From Candidatus Sulfotelmatobacter sp. (GTDB lineage: Bacteria > Acidobacteriota > Terriglobia > Terriglobales > Acidobacteriaceae): 47,430 bases of DNA. This document shows, piece after piece, positions 26,078 to 35,138 of the stretch. The notes under the pieces are model-generated. The model did no database searches. It saw only the letters and a list, made by a program, of their open reading frames with translations, and was not told the origin of the DNA. Position 1 is the stretch's first letter, and each line of letters opens with the position of its first letter. The DNA is taken from the NCBI GenBank assembly GCA_030040965.1, contig JASHOT010000193.1, positions 1 through 47,430 on the forward strand, in the 5' to 3' direction. The position numbers were made by a program, and so were the translations under genes.

Positions 26078-26977
26078 ATGGACGCACTACGAAATGTTTT
26101 GACTCGTTTGCAACAAGAAGGCGCGGCGCTTGGCCATTTCAACGTTGCCGATCTGGTGCTGCTCAAGGCGGTTCTGGCAGCCGCGGTTGAGGTCGGAGTG
26201 CCGGTAATCGTTGGCGCGTCGGAAGGCGAACGAGACTTTTTTGGGACATATGAACTCGCAGCGCTTGTGAAAGTCATGCGCGAAGAATACGGCGTCCCAG
26301 TTTTCCTTAACGCAGATCATACCCACTCACGGGCAAAGGCAGAGGAAGCAGCGAGGGCACGATTCGATTCAGTCGTAATCGATTTCTCCGCGTTGCCCTT
26401 CGACCAGAACGTTTCTCGCACAAAAGAGACTGTCGAGGCCATTAAAGCAATCAACCCCGCAATCATCGCTGAGGGAGAGATAGGCAACATCGGAACCGGC
26501 TCCGAGATCCACGAAACCGTTAACAACGATTTCAGGAACCTGTCCACCCCCGACGAAGCTCGACAATTTGTTGACTCTACGAGGATCGACGTCCTTGCCC
26601 CGGCGGTCGGCAATATGCACGGCATGCTGGAAAGCATGGTCGAAGGCAAGAGCAAGAAGCGCCTGAATATCGAGAGAATCGCTCAGATCAAGAAGGCGGC
26701 CGGAGTCTTTCTCACTTTGCACGGTGGCTCGGGAACAGATGACGACGATTTCGTACATGCGATTGCTGCCGGAATCAACATCATCCACATCAATACCGAA
26801 TTGCGGGTCGCATGGCGCCAGTCCCTGCAGGGCAGCCTTACCACTCAGCCACGCGAAGTTGTGCCGTATAAGATCCTTCCGCCCGTCGTAGACGCGGTAA
26901 AGCAGGTCGTAAGTTCCCGGTTGAAACTGTTCAACACTCAACTGAAGTCCAACCGAATACATTCACTGGCTGGATGA
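26078..26977 (+). CDS. fba: Class II fructose/ketose-bisphosphate aldolase
   Basis: 299-aa zinc aldolase, cleaving or forming ketose-1,6-bisphosphates. It shows the class II pattern: GHFNVADLVLLKAVLAAA at the start, metal/catalytic NADHTHS near residue 84, AEGEIGNIGTG near 132, then GNMHGM and LHGGSGTDDDDF supplying further metal and phosphate ligands, ending IIHINTELR. Whether fructose- or tagatose-bisphosphate is preferred cannot be read. ATG 26078 has AAAGGAG 8 nt upstream. It is last in the carbonic anhydrase operon, 94 nt after transketolase, and converges with the 95-aa gene. Confidence 0.9.
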   Translation: MDALRNVLTRLQQEGAALGHFNVADLVLLKAVLAAAVEVGVPVIVGASEGERDFFGTYELAALVKVMREEYGVPVFLNADHTHSRAKAEEAARARFDSVVIDFSALPFDQNVSRTKETVEAIKAINPAIIAEGEIGNIGTGSEIHETVNNDFRNLSTPDEARQFVDSTRIDVLAPAVGNMHGMLESMVEGKSKKRLNIERIAQIKKAAGVFLTLHGGSGTDDDDFVHAIAAGINIIHINTELRVAWRQSLQGSLTTQPREVVPYKILPPVVDAVKQVVSSRLKLFNTQLKSNRIHSLAG

Positions 26978-26989
26978 CAAGGCACTCAC

Positions 26990-27277
26990 TCAGCTCAGCA
27001 ATACACGGACGATGCTAACCCATTCCTCATCGAGCGGTTCTCGACAAACGGGCTGGCGCGCTCGACTGTACCAATAGGCGGCGTTGTTCTGATCGCCTTC
27101 CTTCCGATGCAGGTGGGCGTGAACCCACGCGCCCTCGGCGCCTTCGTCCCGCTGCACGGATTCGTGCGCTTTCTTCCAATCGCCTCTGGCGTCCCACCAC
27201 AATCCAGTGAGTGCATCCGTGAGCCCGCTTGGCGGTTGGGTTGCGGTGAGCGATTGGCGAAATTCGTCCAGGGTCAT
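26990..27277 (-). CDS. Small conserved soluble protein (95 aa), function unknown
   Basis: Starts MTLDEFRQSLTATQPPSGLT and continues ALTGLWWDARGDWKKAHES and DEGAEGAWVHAHLHRKEGD, ending with a Trp/Tyr-rich segment (NAAYWYSRARQPVCREPLDE). I recognise this as a widespread small family without an assigned function; the two helices have a TPR-like look. ATG 27277 has only AGAGAG upstream. It is last in a minus-strand group with the MepK-like and L,D-transpeptidase genes, from which 134 nt with a perfect palindrome separate it. Confidence 0.78.
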   Translation of the reverse strand: MTLDEFRQSLTATQPPSGLTDALTGLWWDARGDWKKAHESVQRDEGAEGAWVHAHLHRKEGDQNNAAYWYSRARQPVCREPLDEEWVSIVRVLLS

Positions 27278-27351
27278 TGTTGCTCTCTGTTCTAAAGCCT
27301 ACCGGTTCGAAACTCGTGTCGATCGCAACTGATGTGGAACACACCCATTTG

Positions 27352-27369
27352 CCGGATTGCGCAATCCGG
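27352..27369. repeat. 18-bp perfect palindrome between mepK-like and 95-aa genes
   Basis: CCGGATTGCGCAATCCGG has no spacer and sits in the 134-nt gap between two minus-strand genes. No T-run follows on either strand, so it looks more like a dimer-binding operator than a terminator. It shares no sequence with the 30-bp operator family. Confidence 0.5.
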
Positions 27370-27411
27370 GTAGGCGGCTGAGCGGCACATTGATCATGTG
27401 GAGGAAGGCTT

Positions 27412-28020
27412 CTACCACTGGCGCACGCGTCCAACGTCGACGTGCACAAAGTCAGAGCTGCGATAATACCCCACTCCTCCTCGATGCAGGCGCAGGGCTG
27501 CATCGCGCAGCTCCGACGTTGGAATCCCAGGCAGCCGTATATCGATCGCTTCGGCCTGCATGTGCAAGCTGTGCTGCGCAACGCCAGTGTGCGGGCTCCG
27601 CGTACGCAGGAATTCATTGCTCCACGGGGTGCGGTAGCCACAAATCACGTCGATCTCGCCACCGGAATCTCCGAGCGACGCCGTCAGGTCGTATAGAAGA
27701 TCGAACAGCCGAGGATCGAAATGACGCACATCCCCGGTACGGTGGTCGCGCAGATAGTGGTCGAGCTCCGCGAGCGCTTCGGGGATGTATTGATCGCCAC
27801 GGCGATAGACGACATCCAAGCGCTCACCCGTGTGAGTGTGATAGAACCGCAGCCGGTATTCGTGCGCAGCTGGAGAACTAGTTTCCACGCCCGCGTGGAT
27901 AAGCAGCGGCGACAACAGAAACAACACAATCAGTGACAGGAAAATGAGATCGACCCTGCCAGTTTTTCTCCACGATGCCGACGAGGGTAATGTATTTGCA
28001 TTCAAAATGTATGTCTGCAC
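27412..28020 (-). CDS. mepK: MepK/YcbK-like murein endopeptidase (DUF882, M15 family)
   Basis: 202 aa. An N-terminal signal-anchor (about 24-43, LIFLSLIVLFLLSPLLIHAG) is followed by the DUF882 domain. YRLRFYHTHTGERLDVVY is the family opening. Zinc ligands are His and Asp in HMQAEAID (H-x6-D) and His in FVHVDVG near the C-terminus, and the typical ICGYRTPWSNEFLR lies between. E. coli MepK cleaves 3-3 peptidoglycan cross-links, the bonds made by L,D-transpeptidases. Here it lies 58 nt downstream of an LdtD-like gene, as ycbK follows ycbB in E. coli, so the pair probably makes and cuts the same bonds. Confidence 0.87.
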   Translation of the reverse strand: MQTYILNANTLPSSASWRKTGRVDLIFLSLIVLFLLSPLLIHAGVETSSPAAHEYRLRFYHTHTGERLDVVYRRGDQYIPEALAELDHYLRDHRTGDVRHFDPRLFDLLYDLTASLGDSGGEIDVICGYRTPWSNEFLRTRSPHTGVAQHSLHMQAEAIDIRLPGIPTSELRDAALRLHRGGVGYYRSSDFVHVDVGRVRQW

Positions 28021-28078
28021 TAAGGTTATTCTAGATTAGATGCAGTTCGCCAGGCGAGGACTGAAGACACCTGCAATC

Positions 28079-29806
28079 TTAGGGATAGCCGGCGGCAAGC
28101 GCTTTCTCGAGTTCTGCATCATAACCATAGATATCGTCGAAAAAGCGAATCTGATGCTCCTCGTTCACCGCGGCGGTGCCATACACGATCAAGACCGGAA
28201 TTCGCGTGACGAGGTTTATCCGCAGATTGTTTTTCTCGCCGTTCATGGTCGCGCTCACGCGCTCCAAATTCCAGCCGGGATTGTTGCGTAACACCCAGGC
28301 GACCAGATCGGCCGGCTTCTCAACGCGAATGCATCCGTGGCTGAGGTCGCGGATGTCTTCGGAGAACAACCCGGGAGCGTCGGTCCCGTGCAGATACACG
28401 TTCTCCGGATTGGGGAAAATGATCTTCACCAGACCCAGCGAATTCGTGGGCCCGGGTTTCTGCCGCACCATCAGGTGCAGGGATTTAATTCCCTCCAGGA
28501 CCTCCGCGCTCACTTGGTTGTCGGTAACTACCTCACCTCGGGAGGTGACCACTTCAAAGTTATTTTTCGCGATGTAGTTCGGGTCCTTCTGAATGTGAGG
28601 GACAATTTCGTTTCGCTGAATACTTGGCGGCACATCCCAGTAAGGCCGGAAGACAACATATTGGATCTCCTTCTCGAAAACCGGAGACTTATGTCCGTAG
28701 GCTTTTCCAATGATGACGTTCTTGTAGAAGGCGACACTGCCATCCGAGTTCATCGCACGCACACGATACTCAGGAAGATTCACGACCACGGGAGGCTGTG
28801 AAAAAGAATGCGGAATCCAGCGCCATCGTTCAAGTGTCAGCTTGATCTGACGAATGCGAACCGCTGGAGGGGTGTTGAGTTCATTGATGGTGCGCGCGTC
28901 CAGGTTGCCCGTGGGCGTTTCGCCATGTCTATCCTGATAATGCTTTACGCCATCGACAAGGGTGCCCGCATAGATCGTCGCATGCGGGTCGAGTTGTGTG
29001 TCCGCAGGAATATCGCCGATGCCCTGCAGAAACCTGCCGAGGCGCGCCACACCGGAGTAGGGTTGGCCCGGGTGGACCGTCTTGGTGATCACCGGTAGCT
29101 TGGGGCCGTCGCCTTGTTGTTTCGCATATCCTTCATATACCGGCAACAGCGCACGCAGCTCTCTGTACCTCGCGAACGGTGGTTCCAACTTCTCAATCTC
29201 AGCGACTGGATCGCTCGCATTCACGACATGGGCTTCGATGAATTCCGCTAAGGGCAACGGCTGGCCTCCCATGTCGAGCTGAAACTTGAACTCCTTTGGG
29301 TTTACCCGGCCACAGTGGACGGCACGGATATAGCGCATCGTCGAGATGGTAAGTCCCGTATCAAAGGACGCGAAGTCTTCTGGAGATGGGCCCTGACCCA
29401 ATTTGAGAAGGCGATTCTGCCATCGCGGTCCATCGTAATCTTCAGGTTCGAGCCCTTTGGCATTGGCGTTCTTAAGCAGTTCGATCACGGCGAGCCCTTG
29501 CGGGCGCACACGGCCGTTCTGAATCCACGCGAGCGAGTAACCGCTCATTTCGTAGAACTTCGAGACTTCCGCCTTGTATGAAGTGAAGTCGGGCCACCGA
29601 AGATCGGAATTACTGGCCGACTCCACAATGCTGCGCAGAGCCAAAACATCTTCTGAGGACGCCGTTGAACGCAAGAGAACGGCACGCTGCTGTGTGAAGA
29701 GGAGAGGAATAAATTGCCCTATTCCGACCAACATGCCCGCAATTGCGAGAACAGTTATTGGTCGAGACCGACGAAGAACAGCCATCGATGCTGGCAAAAT
29801 CCCCAT
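28079..29806 (-). CDS. ldtD: L,D-transpeptidase (LdtD/YcbB type)
   Basis: 575 aa, inner-membrane anchored and periplasmic (helix about 16-38). Then come an LdtD-type scaffold domain, a peptidoglycan-binding repeat (YAGTLVDGVKHYQDRHGETP, about 275-295) and a YkuD catalytic domain with VYLHGTDAP and the nucleophile Cys in SHGCIRV near residue 487. LdtD enzymes form 3-3 cross-links that strengthen the wall under envelope stress. Two starts are possible: ATG 29806 or the internal ATG 29785 (MAVLRRSRPITV). A predicted -10 element ends only 5 nt before 29806, which favours 29785. A weaker 30-bp operator sits directly upstream. Confidence 0.9.
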   Translation of the reverse strand: MGILPASMAVLRRSRPITVLAIAGMLVGIGQFIPLLFTQQRAVLLRSTASSEDVLALRSIVESASNSDLRWPDFTSYKAEVSKFYEMSGYSLAWIQNGRVRPQGLAVIELLKNANAKGLEPEDYDGPRWQNRLLKLGQGPSPEDFASFDTGLTISTMRYIRAVHCGRVNPKEFKFQLDMGGQPLPLAEFIEAHVVNASDPVAEIEKLEPPFARYRELRALLPVYEGYAKQQGDGPKLPVITKTVHPGQPYSGVARLGRFLQGIGDIPADTQLDPHATIYAGTLVDGVKHYQDRHGETPTGNLDARTINELNTPPAVRIRQIKLTLERWRWIPHSFSQPPVVVNLPEYRVRAMNSDGSVAFYKNVIIGKAYGHKSPVFEKEIQYVVFRPYWDVPPSIQRNEIVPHIQKDPNYIAKNNFEVVTSRGEVVTDNQVSAEVLEGIKSLHLMVRQKPGPTNSLGLVKIIFPNPENVYLHGTDAPGLFSEDIRDLSHGCIRVEKPADLVAWVLRNNPGWNLERVSATMNGEKNNLRINLVTRIPVLIVYGTAAVNEEHQIRFFDDIYGYDAELEKALAAGYP

Positions 29807-29811
29807 AGGCA

Positions 29812-29868
29812 GATGATGCGGACTTCAAGGTGAAAGATCTATTGTACGTTGGTATTGATCTGTCATTC
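29812..29868 (-). promoter_or_regulatory. Weaker 30-bp operator plus -10-like element upstream of ldtD-mepK
   Basis: The site at 29839-29868 reads on minus GAATGACAGATCAATAC then CAACGTACAATAG. The right half matches the family well and the left arm of the inverted repeat is degraded. ATCATC at 29817-29812 begins 21 nt beyond it. Orientation and distance agree with the strong copies. Confidence 0.5.
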
Positions 29869-29992
29869 CTAGGTGCCCTGGCGAGGAATGGAGCATCCAA
29901 CACAACATTTAAAAGATGGACGAGAGCTCGGGCGATCTTGCCACGCGCCGCAGGATCAGGGGTAGACAAGACGGGAGTCAAAGAGAATCATC

Positions 29993-30763
29993 ATGAAAAT
30001 CGTTGTGATCGGCGGGACTGGACTCATCGGGTCAAAGCTCATCAACAAGCTTCGGGCACACGGGCACGAGGCAGTCGCGGCAGCACCCGGTACAGGGGTC
30101 AACGCCGTCACGGGCGAGGGACTGGCCGAAGTGCTGACAGGTGCCACGGTCGTCGTTGATGTATCAAACGCTCCACAGCGGGAGGACACCGCCGTGCTGA
30201 AGTTCTTCGCAACATCAACCCGGAACCTGCTCGACTCGGAACGGACAGCGGCAGTGCGACATCACGTTGTATTGTCCGTCGTGGGATCCGAGCGCCTGCT
30301 TGAGAGCGGTTACATCCGCGCAAAAATCGTTCAGGAAAATTTGATCAATGGGTCATCGATTCCTTATTCCATTGTCCGGGCGACTCAGTTTTACGAATCC
30401 TTGAAGGATATCGCCGATTTTTCCACAGACGGCAACAAGGTGCGCTTGCCATCTGCGCTCATTCAGCCGATCGCGGCTGACGATGTGGCGAGGGTTGTGG
30501 GCCAGATCGCGATCGGCCCACCGGCGAACGGCACAGTTGAAGTTGGAGGGCCGGAACGCTTTCGTCTCGATGAGCTCGTTAGGCAAGCTTTCGCCGCGTG
30601 GAAGGATCCGCGCGAAGTCGTCACGGACCCACACGGGCGTTACTACGACATCGATGTGAAGGAGCGAACACTGGTCCCCGAAGACAACGCGAGGCACGGA
30701 ACGATCCGGTTCGAGGAGTGGCTGGCTCAGCGCGCCGAACAGATACCCCAGTCCGCCGCATAG
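29993..30763 (+). CDS. NmrA-like NAD(P)-binding atypical SDR
   Basis: 256 aa. Rossmann motif VVIGGTGLIGSKLINKLR at residues 4-21, then VLSVVGSERLLESGYIRAK with the Tyr-x2-Lys-like element YIRAK. SIVRATQFYESLKDIADF is typical of the NmrA/ycf39-like group. No classical catalytic Ser-Tyr-Lys triad is obvious, so it may be a redox sensor or a quinone/NAD(P)H-binding regulator. It is divergent from ldtD. The ldtD operator lies in the shared 186-nt region but points away, and I see no clear promoter of its own. GAGA lies before the ATG. Confidence 0.82.
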   Translation: MKIVVIGGTGLIGSKLINKLRAHGHEAVAAAPGTGVNAVTGEGLAEVLTGATVVVDVSNAPQREDTAVLKFFATSTRNLLDSERTAAVRHHVVLSVVGSERLLESGYIRAKIVQENLINGSSIPYSIVRATQFYESLKDIADFSTDGNKVRLPSALIQPIAADDVARVVGQIAIGPPANGTVEVGGPERFRLDELVRQAFAAWKDPREVVTDPHGRYYDIDVKERTLVPEDNARHGTIRFEEWLAQRAEQIPQSAA

Positions 30764-30786
30764 GTAGACCTGCGTGGATTGATACA

Positions 30787-30844
30787 AAAAGCGTGGCCGA
30801 TACCATCGTTTAATTGTTTCCGGCGCCTGATTTGTGTTGTCATC
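30787..30844 (+). promoter_or_regulatory. Degenerate 30-bp operator and -10-like element upstream of glgP operon
   Basis: Only the right half of the site at 30787-30816 is good: GCCGATACCATCGTTTAATTG against GATACC-TTCGT-CCAATAG, about 19 of 30 positions matching the carbonic anhydrase copy. GTCATC at 30839-30844 begins 22 nt later. Orientation and distance agree with the family, but the left arm is missing. Confidence 0.35.
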
Positions 30845-30930
30845 TTCTATCAAAAATTCGCATCTCTTCCTGTAGAAGACCAGCTATAGAAGGCTAGCCA
30901 AGGTCCCAGACTGTGTACGAGGATCGCAGA

Positions 30931-33459
30931 ATGAGCACAAAAAGTATTTCACGCCCGGATTCCGCAAAAGTCGTCCCCTTGACCACCAAGCCAGCGAATA
31001 TCGCCAAACTCCTTGAGCGTTATGGAACGGGGGAGATCCCATTCTCCGGAACCCAAGTGGGGCTTTACGACCGGCACCTGGTTTTTGACCGGGCGATCGA
31101 CCCCAAGGTCGCGAGTGCCCGCGAGCGCTTCGAAGCCGTTTCTCATGCCGTGCGTGATGTTCTGGCGCAGCGCTGGGTAAACACTAAGATGACATACGAG
31201 CAGAACAATGCGAAACGCATTTACTACCTTTCTATGGAGTTCCTTCTGGGGCGTTCGCTCACCAATAACATCAGGAATCTTCTGCTTGACCCTGTGGTAA
31301 AGGAAGTTGTCGAGAGGAACGGCATCGATTGGCTGGAATTGATCGACGAGGAGCCGGATGCGGGACTCGGAAACGGAGGTCTGGGACGCCTTGCGGCTTG
31401 TTTCCTGGACTCGATGGCCACGATGGAACTGCCCGGCACGGGCTATGGTCTGCGTTACGAGTACGGCATGTTCCGACAGTCGTTTGTGAACGGCTGGCAG
31501 CAGGAGAATCCGGATAACTGGCTCAGAGACGGGGATCCGTGGGAGATCCCCCGCCAACATGAGAAAGTGGATATCAAGCTCAACGTCACGTTCAAGCTGC
31601 GGGACGGTCGAGTTGAGGCGATACCGGGTCGTCCATCGACGCTGTTCGGCATTCCGTTTGACCGGCCAGTGGTGGGCTTTGGGGGGAAAACGATTAATAC
31701 CCTTCGCCTGTGGGCTGCGGCCGCAGCAGACTTCTTTGATCTCCAGGAATTTGACACGGGAGATTTCGTGGGCGCCCTGGGCGGGACTCTGGAAGCCGAG
31801 TCCTTGACCCGTGTGCTCTACCCCGATGACTCAACCACGGCGGGGCAAAATCTGCGTTTTGTGCAGGAATATTTCCTGGTGGCATGTTCTCTAGCCGATC
31901 TGATACGCCGGTTCCTCCGGCACAACAACGACTGGGGAAAGTTGCCCGAGAAAGCCGCCATCCAACTCAACGACACGCATCCGTCCATGGCAGTCGCAGA
32001 ACTGATGCGCATTTTACTGGATGATGCACACTTGGGCTGGGATGAGGCCTGGGATCTGACCACGAAGACACTGGCCTACACCAACCATACACTGCTGCCC
32101 GAGGCTCTCGAGAAGTGGCCGGTGGCGTGGTTTGAAACGCTTCTTCCGAGGCAGCTTGAGATCATTTATGAAGTCAATCGCCGCCTGCTCGACGAAGTTC
32201 GGGTGCGCTTTCCGAACGACGAGGGCCGCGTCGAGCGCATCAGTCTCGTGGATGAACAGAGCCCCCGCAAGATTCGCATGGCCAATCTCGCCATTGTCGG
32301 TTCGCACAGCACCAACGGCGTCGCGGCTGTTCATTCAAAATTGTTGCGCACCACGACGGTTAAGGATTTGGCCGACATGTTTCCCGAACGCTTCAACAAC
32401 AAGACGAATGGAGTCACGCCACGCCGGTGGCTGCTCCAGTCGAATCCCAGCCTGGCGCGCGTGATTACATCAGCGATCGGCGACAGATGGATCAGCGATC
32501 TGAGCCAGCTTCGCGATCTTAAACCGTTGGCCGAAGATGCGTCCTTTCGGCAGTCGTTCCTGGGAGCGAAGCGCGAAGCGAAGGTGCGCTTCGCCGACTG
32601 GCTCAAGCGAACGTCTGGGCAGATTGTTGATCCCGAGACGATATTCGACAGCCAGATCAAGCGCATTCACGAATACAAGCGCCAACTGCTGAACGCGTTG
32701 CGCATCGTTGTCGTTTACAACCGGCTGCGGAAGAACCCTGATCTGGAGATGGTGCCACGCACGTTCTTTTTCGCCGGCAAAGCGGCGCCCGCGTACCGAC
32801 TGGCAAAAGTTATCATCAAGTTCATCAACAATCTTGCGGGCACAATCGACAACGATCCAGTGGTGCGCGGTCGTATGAAAGTCGTCTTTTTGCCAGAGTA
32901 CAATGTGTCGCTTGCGGAGAGGCTCATTCCTGCCAGCGATGTTTCGAATCAGATTTCCACTGCCGGCTTTGAGGCCAGCGGAACCAGCAATATGAAGTTC
33001 ATGATGAATGGCGCGCTCACGGTCGGAACCAGGGACGGAGCAACGATTGAAATGGCGGAAGAGGCGGGAGAAGAAAATCTCTTCCTCTTCGGACTCACCG
33101 TGGAACAGGTCGAAAATAGCCGCTCCTGGTACAGCCCGGAGTGGCACTATGAGCACGAGCCCGAGACTCGCGCGGCCATCGACCTTATTTCTTCCGACTA
33201 CTTCAGCCACTATGAGCCGGGAGCGTTCGAACCGTTGCGCGATACACTTTTATTGTTCGGCGACCGCTATATGCATCTGGCTGACCTGACCTCATATGTT
33301 CAAGCGCAGGAGGGGCTGGGCGCACTCTACCGCGATCCCGGAGCGTGGGCGCAGAAAGCAATCCTGAATGTAGCGAGCTCGGGAAAATTCTCTTCCGACC
33401 GCACGATTCACGAATACACAACGGAGATTTGGAAGGTGGAACCATGCCCCATACCGTAG
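30931..33459 (+). CDS. glgP: Glycogen phosphorylase
   Basis: 842-aa PLP enzyme releasing glucose 1-phosphate from alpha-1,4-glucan. Visible family blocks: [18 protein letters not shown] near residue 89, [35 protein letters not shown], and the PLP-lysine region [20 protein letters not shown] near residues 680-700. Length is normal. ATG 30931 has GAGG about 8-9 nt upstream; a GTG at 30913 lies in frame but adds only six residues. It overlaps pgm by 16 nt and heads the operon glgP-pgm-malQ-glgX, which turns glycogen into glucose 6-phosphate. Confidence 0.96.
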   Translation: MSTKSISRPDSAKVVPLTTKPANIAKLLERYGTGEIPFSGTQVGLYDRHLVFDRAIDPKVASARERFEAVSHAVRDVLAQRWVNTKMTYEQNNAKRIYYLSMEFLLGRSLTNNIRNLLLDPVVKEVVERNGIDWLELIDEEPDAGLGNGGLGRLAACFLDSMATMELPGTGYGLRYEYGMFRQSFVNGWQQENPDNWLRDGDPWEIPRQHEKVDIKLNVTFKLRDGRVEAIPGRPSTLFGIPFDRPVVGFGGKTINTLRLWAAAAADFFDLQEFDTGDFVGALGGTLEAESLTRVLYPDDSTTAGQNLRFVQEYFLVACSLADLIRRFLRHNNDWGKLPEKAAIQLNDTHPSMAVAELMRILLDDAHLGWDEAWDLTTKTLAYTNHTLLPEALEKWPVAWFETLLPRQLEIIYEVNRRLLDEVRVRFPNDEGRVERISLVDEQSPRKIRMANLAIVGSHSTNGVAAVHSKLLRTTTVKDLADMFPERFNNKTNGVTPRRWLLQSNPSLARVITSAIGDRWISDLSQLRDLKPLAEDASFRQSFLGAKREAKVRFADWLKRTSGQIVDPETIFDSQIKRIHEYKRQLLNALRIVVVYNRLRKNPDLEMVPRTFFFAGKAAPAYRLAKVIIKFINNLAGTIDNDPVVRGRMKVVFLPEYNVSLAERLIPASDVSNQISTAGFEASGTSNMKFMMNGALTVGTRDGATIEMAEEAGEENLFLFGLTVEQVENSRSWYSPEWHYEHEPETRAAIDLISSDYFSHYEPGAFEPLRDTLLLFGDRYMHLADLTSYVQAQEGLGALYRDPGAWAQKAILNVASSGKFSSDRTIHEYTTEIWKVEPCPIP

Positions 33460-35138
33460 AGACACCACAGGCAATTGTCGGCGAGTCGATCTCGCCCCTG
33501 GCAGGAAAGCCCGCGCCCAAGGAGTTGCTGATCGACGTTGCGCAGATGGAACGTGAGTACTACGAGCATAAGCCCGATGCAGGCGACCCTAACCAGTTGG
33601 TGAGTTTCGGCACGAGCGGGCACCGCGGATCACCTCTTCACGGGACCTTCAATGAAGCGCACATTCTGGCGATCACGCAGGCGATCTGCGAATACCGGCG
33701 AGGGCAAGCCATCGACGGCCCGCTCTACATGGGAAAGGATACGCATGTCGTGTCTGGGCCCGCACAGCGCACGGCTCTCGAAGTGCTGGCAGCAAATGGA
33801 GTGGACACCGTAATTCAGGAGAATGACGGTGTCACTCCAACTCCGGTCATCTCGCGAGCCATTCTGGCTTACAATCGCGGCCGCAAGGATCACTTCGCCG
33901 ACGGCATCGTCATCACGCCCTCGCACAATCCGCCTGAGGACGGCGGTTTCAAATATGACCCGCCAAGCGGTGGGCCGGCCGACACGGAAGTGACTGCCTG
34001 GGTCCAGAATCGTGCGAACGAACTTCTGCGCACGAAAAATGCAGGCGTCAAACGTGTGCCGTTCGAAAAAGCCATTCGAGCCGCTACCACGCGCCAGGAA
34101 GACTTCGTTCTTTCCTACGTTCTCGACCTCAAGAATGTCATTGACATCGACGCCATTCGCGGCGCCCATCTCAAGCTGGGGGTCGATCCTCTTGGTGGAG
34201 CATCGCTTCCCTACTGGGATCCGATTAACTCGACTTACGGTTTGAATGTTCAGGTCGTCAACCGAACCATCGATCCGACTTTTTCGTTCATGACCGTGGA
34301 CCATGATGGAAAAATCCGCATGGACTGCTCCAGCCCGTATGCGATGGCGAGGCTCGTGGGATTGAAGGATCAGTATCAGGTTGCGTTCGGCAACGACACC
34401 GACGCCGACCGTCATGGAATTGTCACTCCGGTTGCGGGCTTGATGAACCCGAACCACTATCTCGCGGTTGCGATTCGTTATCTCGTAACGCACCGGCCTG
34501 AATGGCGGCCGACGGTTGCGGTTGGAAAAACCGTGGTGAGCAGCAGCCTGATTGACCGTGTCGTTCAAAAACTCAGCCGTGAGCTGCGCGAAGTCCCCGT
34601 TGGCTTCAAATGGTTCGTGTCGGGATTGATCGACGGCTCGTATTGCTTCGGAGGGGAAGAGAGCGCCGGTGCAAGCTTTCTTCGCCGGGATGGGACCGTG
34701 TGGTCGACAGACAAAGATGGGCTCATCATGGTTTTGCTGGCCGCTGAAATTGCCGCTCGCACCGGTAAGGATCCTGGCCAGCACTACGAAGAACTGAGGA
34801 CGGAGTTCGGCACTCCCTACTACACACGCATCGACGCGCCCGCGACTCTCGAGCAAAAGCAAAAACTTGCGGCGCTGTCTCCAGACTCAGTGAAGGAGTC
34901 GGAATTGGCGGGCGAGCCAATTGCCGCCAAACTGACTCAGGCACCGGGTAATCACGCTCCAATCGGCGGACTGAAAGTCGTAGCAAAGAGCGGCTGGTTC
35001 GCGGCCCGGCCCTCCGGCACCGAAAATATCTACAAGATTTACGCGGAGAGCTTCAAGAGTGCTTCACACCTGAATGCCATCCTGAGTGAGGCGGAGCAGA
35101 TCGTGAACAACGCGCTGGGTCCAGGAGGTGGGCAGTGA
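33444..35138 (+). CDS. pgm: Phosphoglucomutase (alpha-D-glucose phosphate specific)
   Basis: 564 aa, interconverting glucose 1- and 6-phosphate, the step after GlgP. Phospho-Ser loop [20 protein letters not shown] near residues 157-176, metal loop DTDADRHG near 318, sugar-binding GGEESAG near 403 and phosphate-binding [12 protein letters not shown] near 522 are all intact. AAGGTGG lies about 5 nt before ATG 33444. The start overlaps glgP by 16 nt and the stop overlaps malQ in GTGA, showing coupled translation. Confidence 0.95.
   Translation: MPHTVETPQAIVGESISPLAGKPAPKELLIDVAQMEREYYEHKPDAGDPNQLVSFGTSGHRGSPLHGTFNEAHILAITQAICEYRRGQAIDGPLYMGKDTHVVSGPAQRTALEVLAANGVDTVIQENDGVTPTPVISRAILAYNRGRKDHFADGIVITPSHNPPEDGGFKYDPPSGGPADTEVTAWVQNRANELLRTKNAGVKRVPFEKAIRAATTRQEDFVLSYVLDLKNVIDIDAIRGAHLKLGVDPLGGASLPYWDPINSTYGLNVQVVNRTIDPTFSFMTVDHDGKIRMDCSSPYAMARLVGLKDQYQVAFGNDTDADRHGIVTPVAGLMNPNHYLAVAIRYLVTHRPEWRPTVAVGKTVVSSSLIDRVVQKLSRELREVPVGFKWFVSGLIDGSYCFGGEESAGASFLRRDGTVWSTDKDGLIMVLLAAEIAARTGKDPGQHYEELRTEFGTPYYTRIDAPATLEQKQKLAALSPDSVKESELAGEPIAAKLTQAPGNHAPIGGLKVVAKSGWFAARPSGTENIYKIYAESFKSASHLNAILSEAEQIVNNALGPGGGQ

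Noticed and set aside
27290-27330. GGTTCGAAA resembling a tRNA T-loop
   Set aside because: No acceptor, D or anticodon stems can be folded around it.
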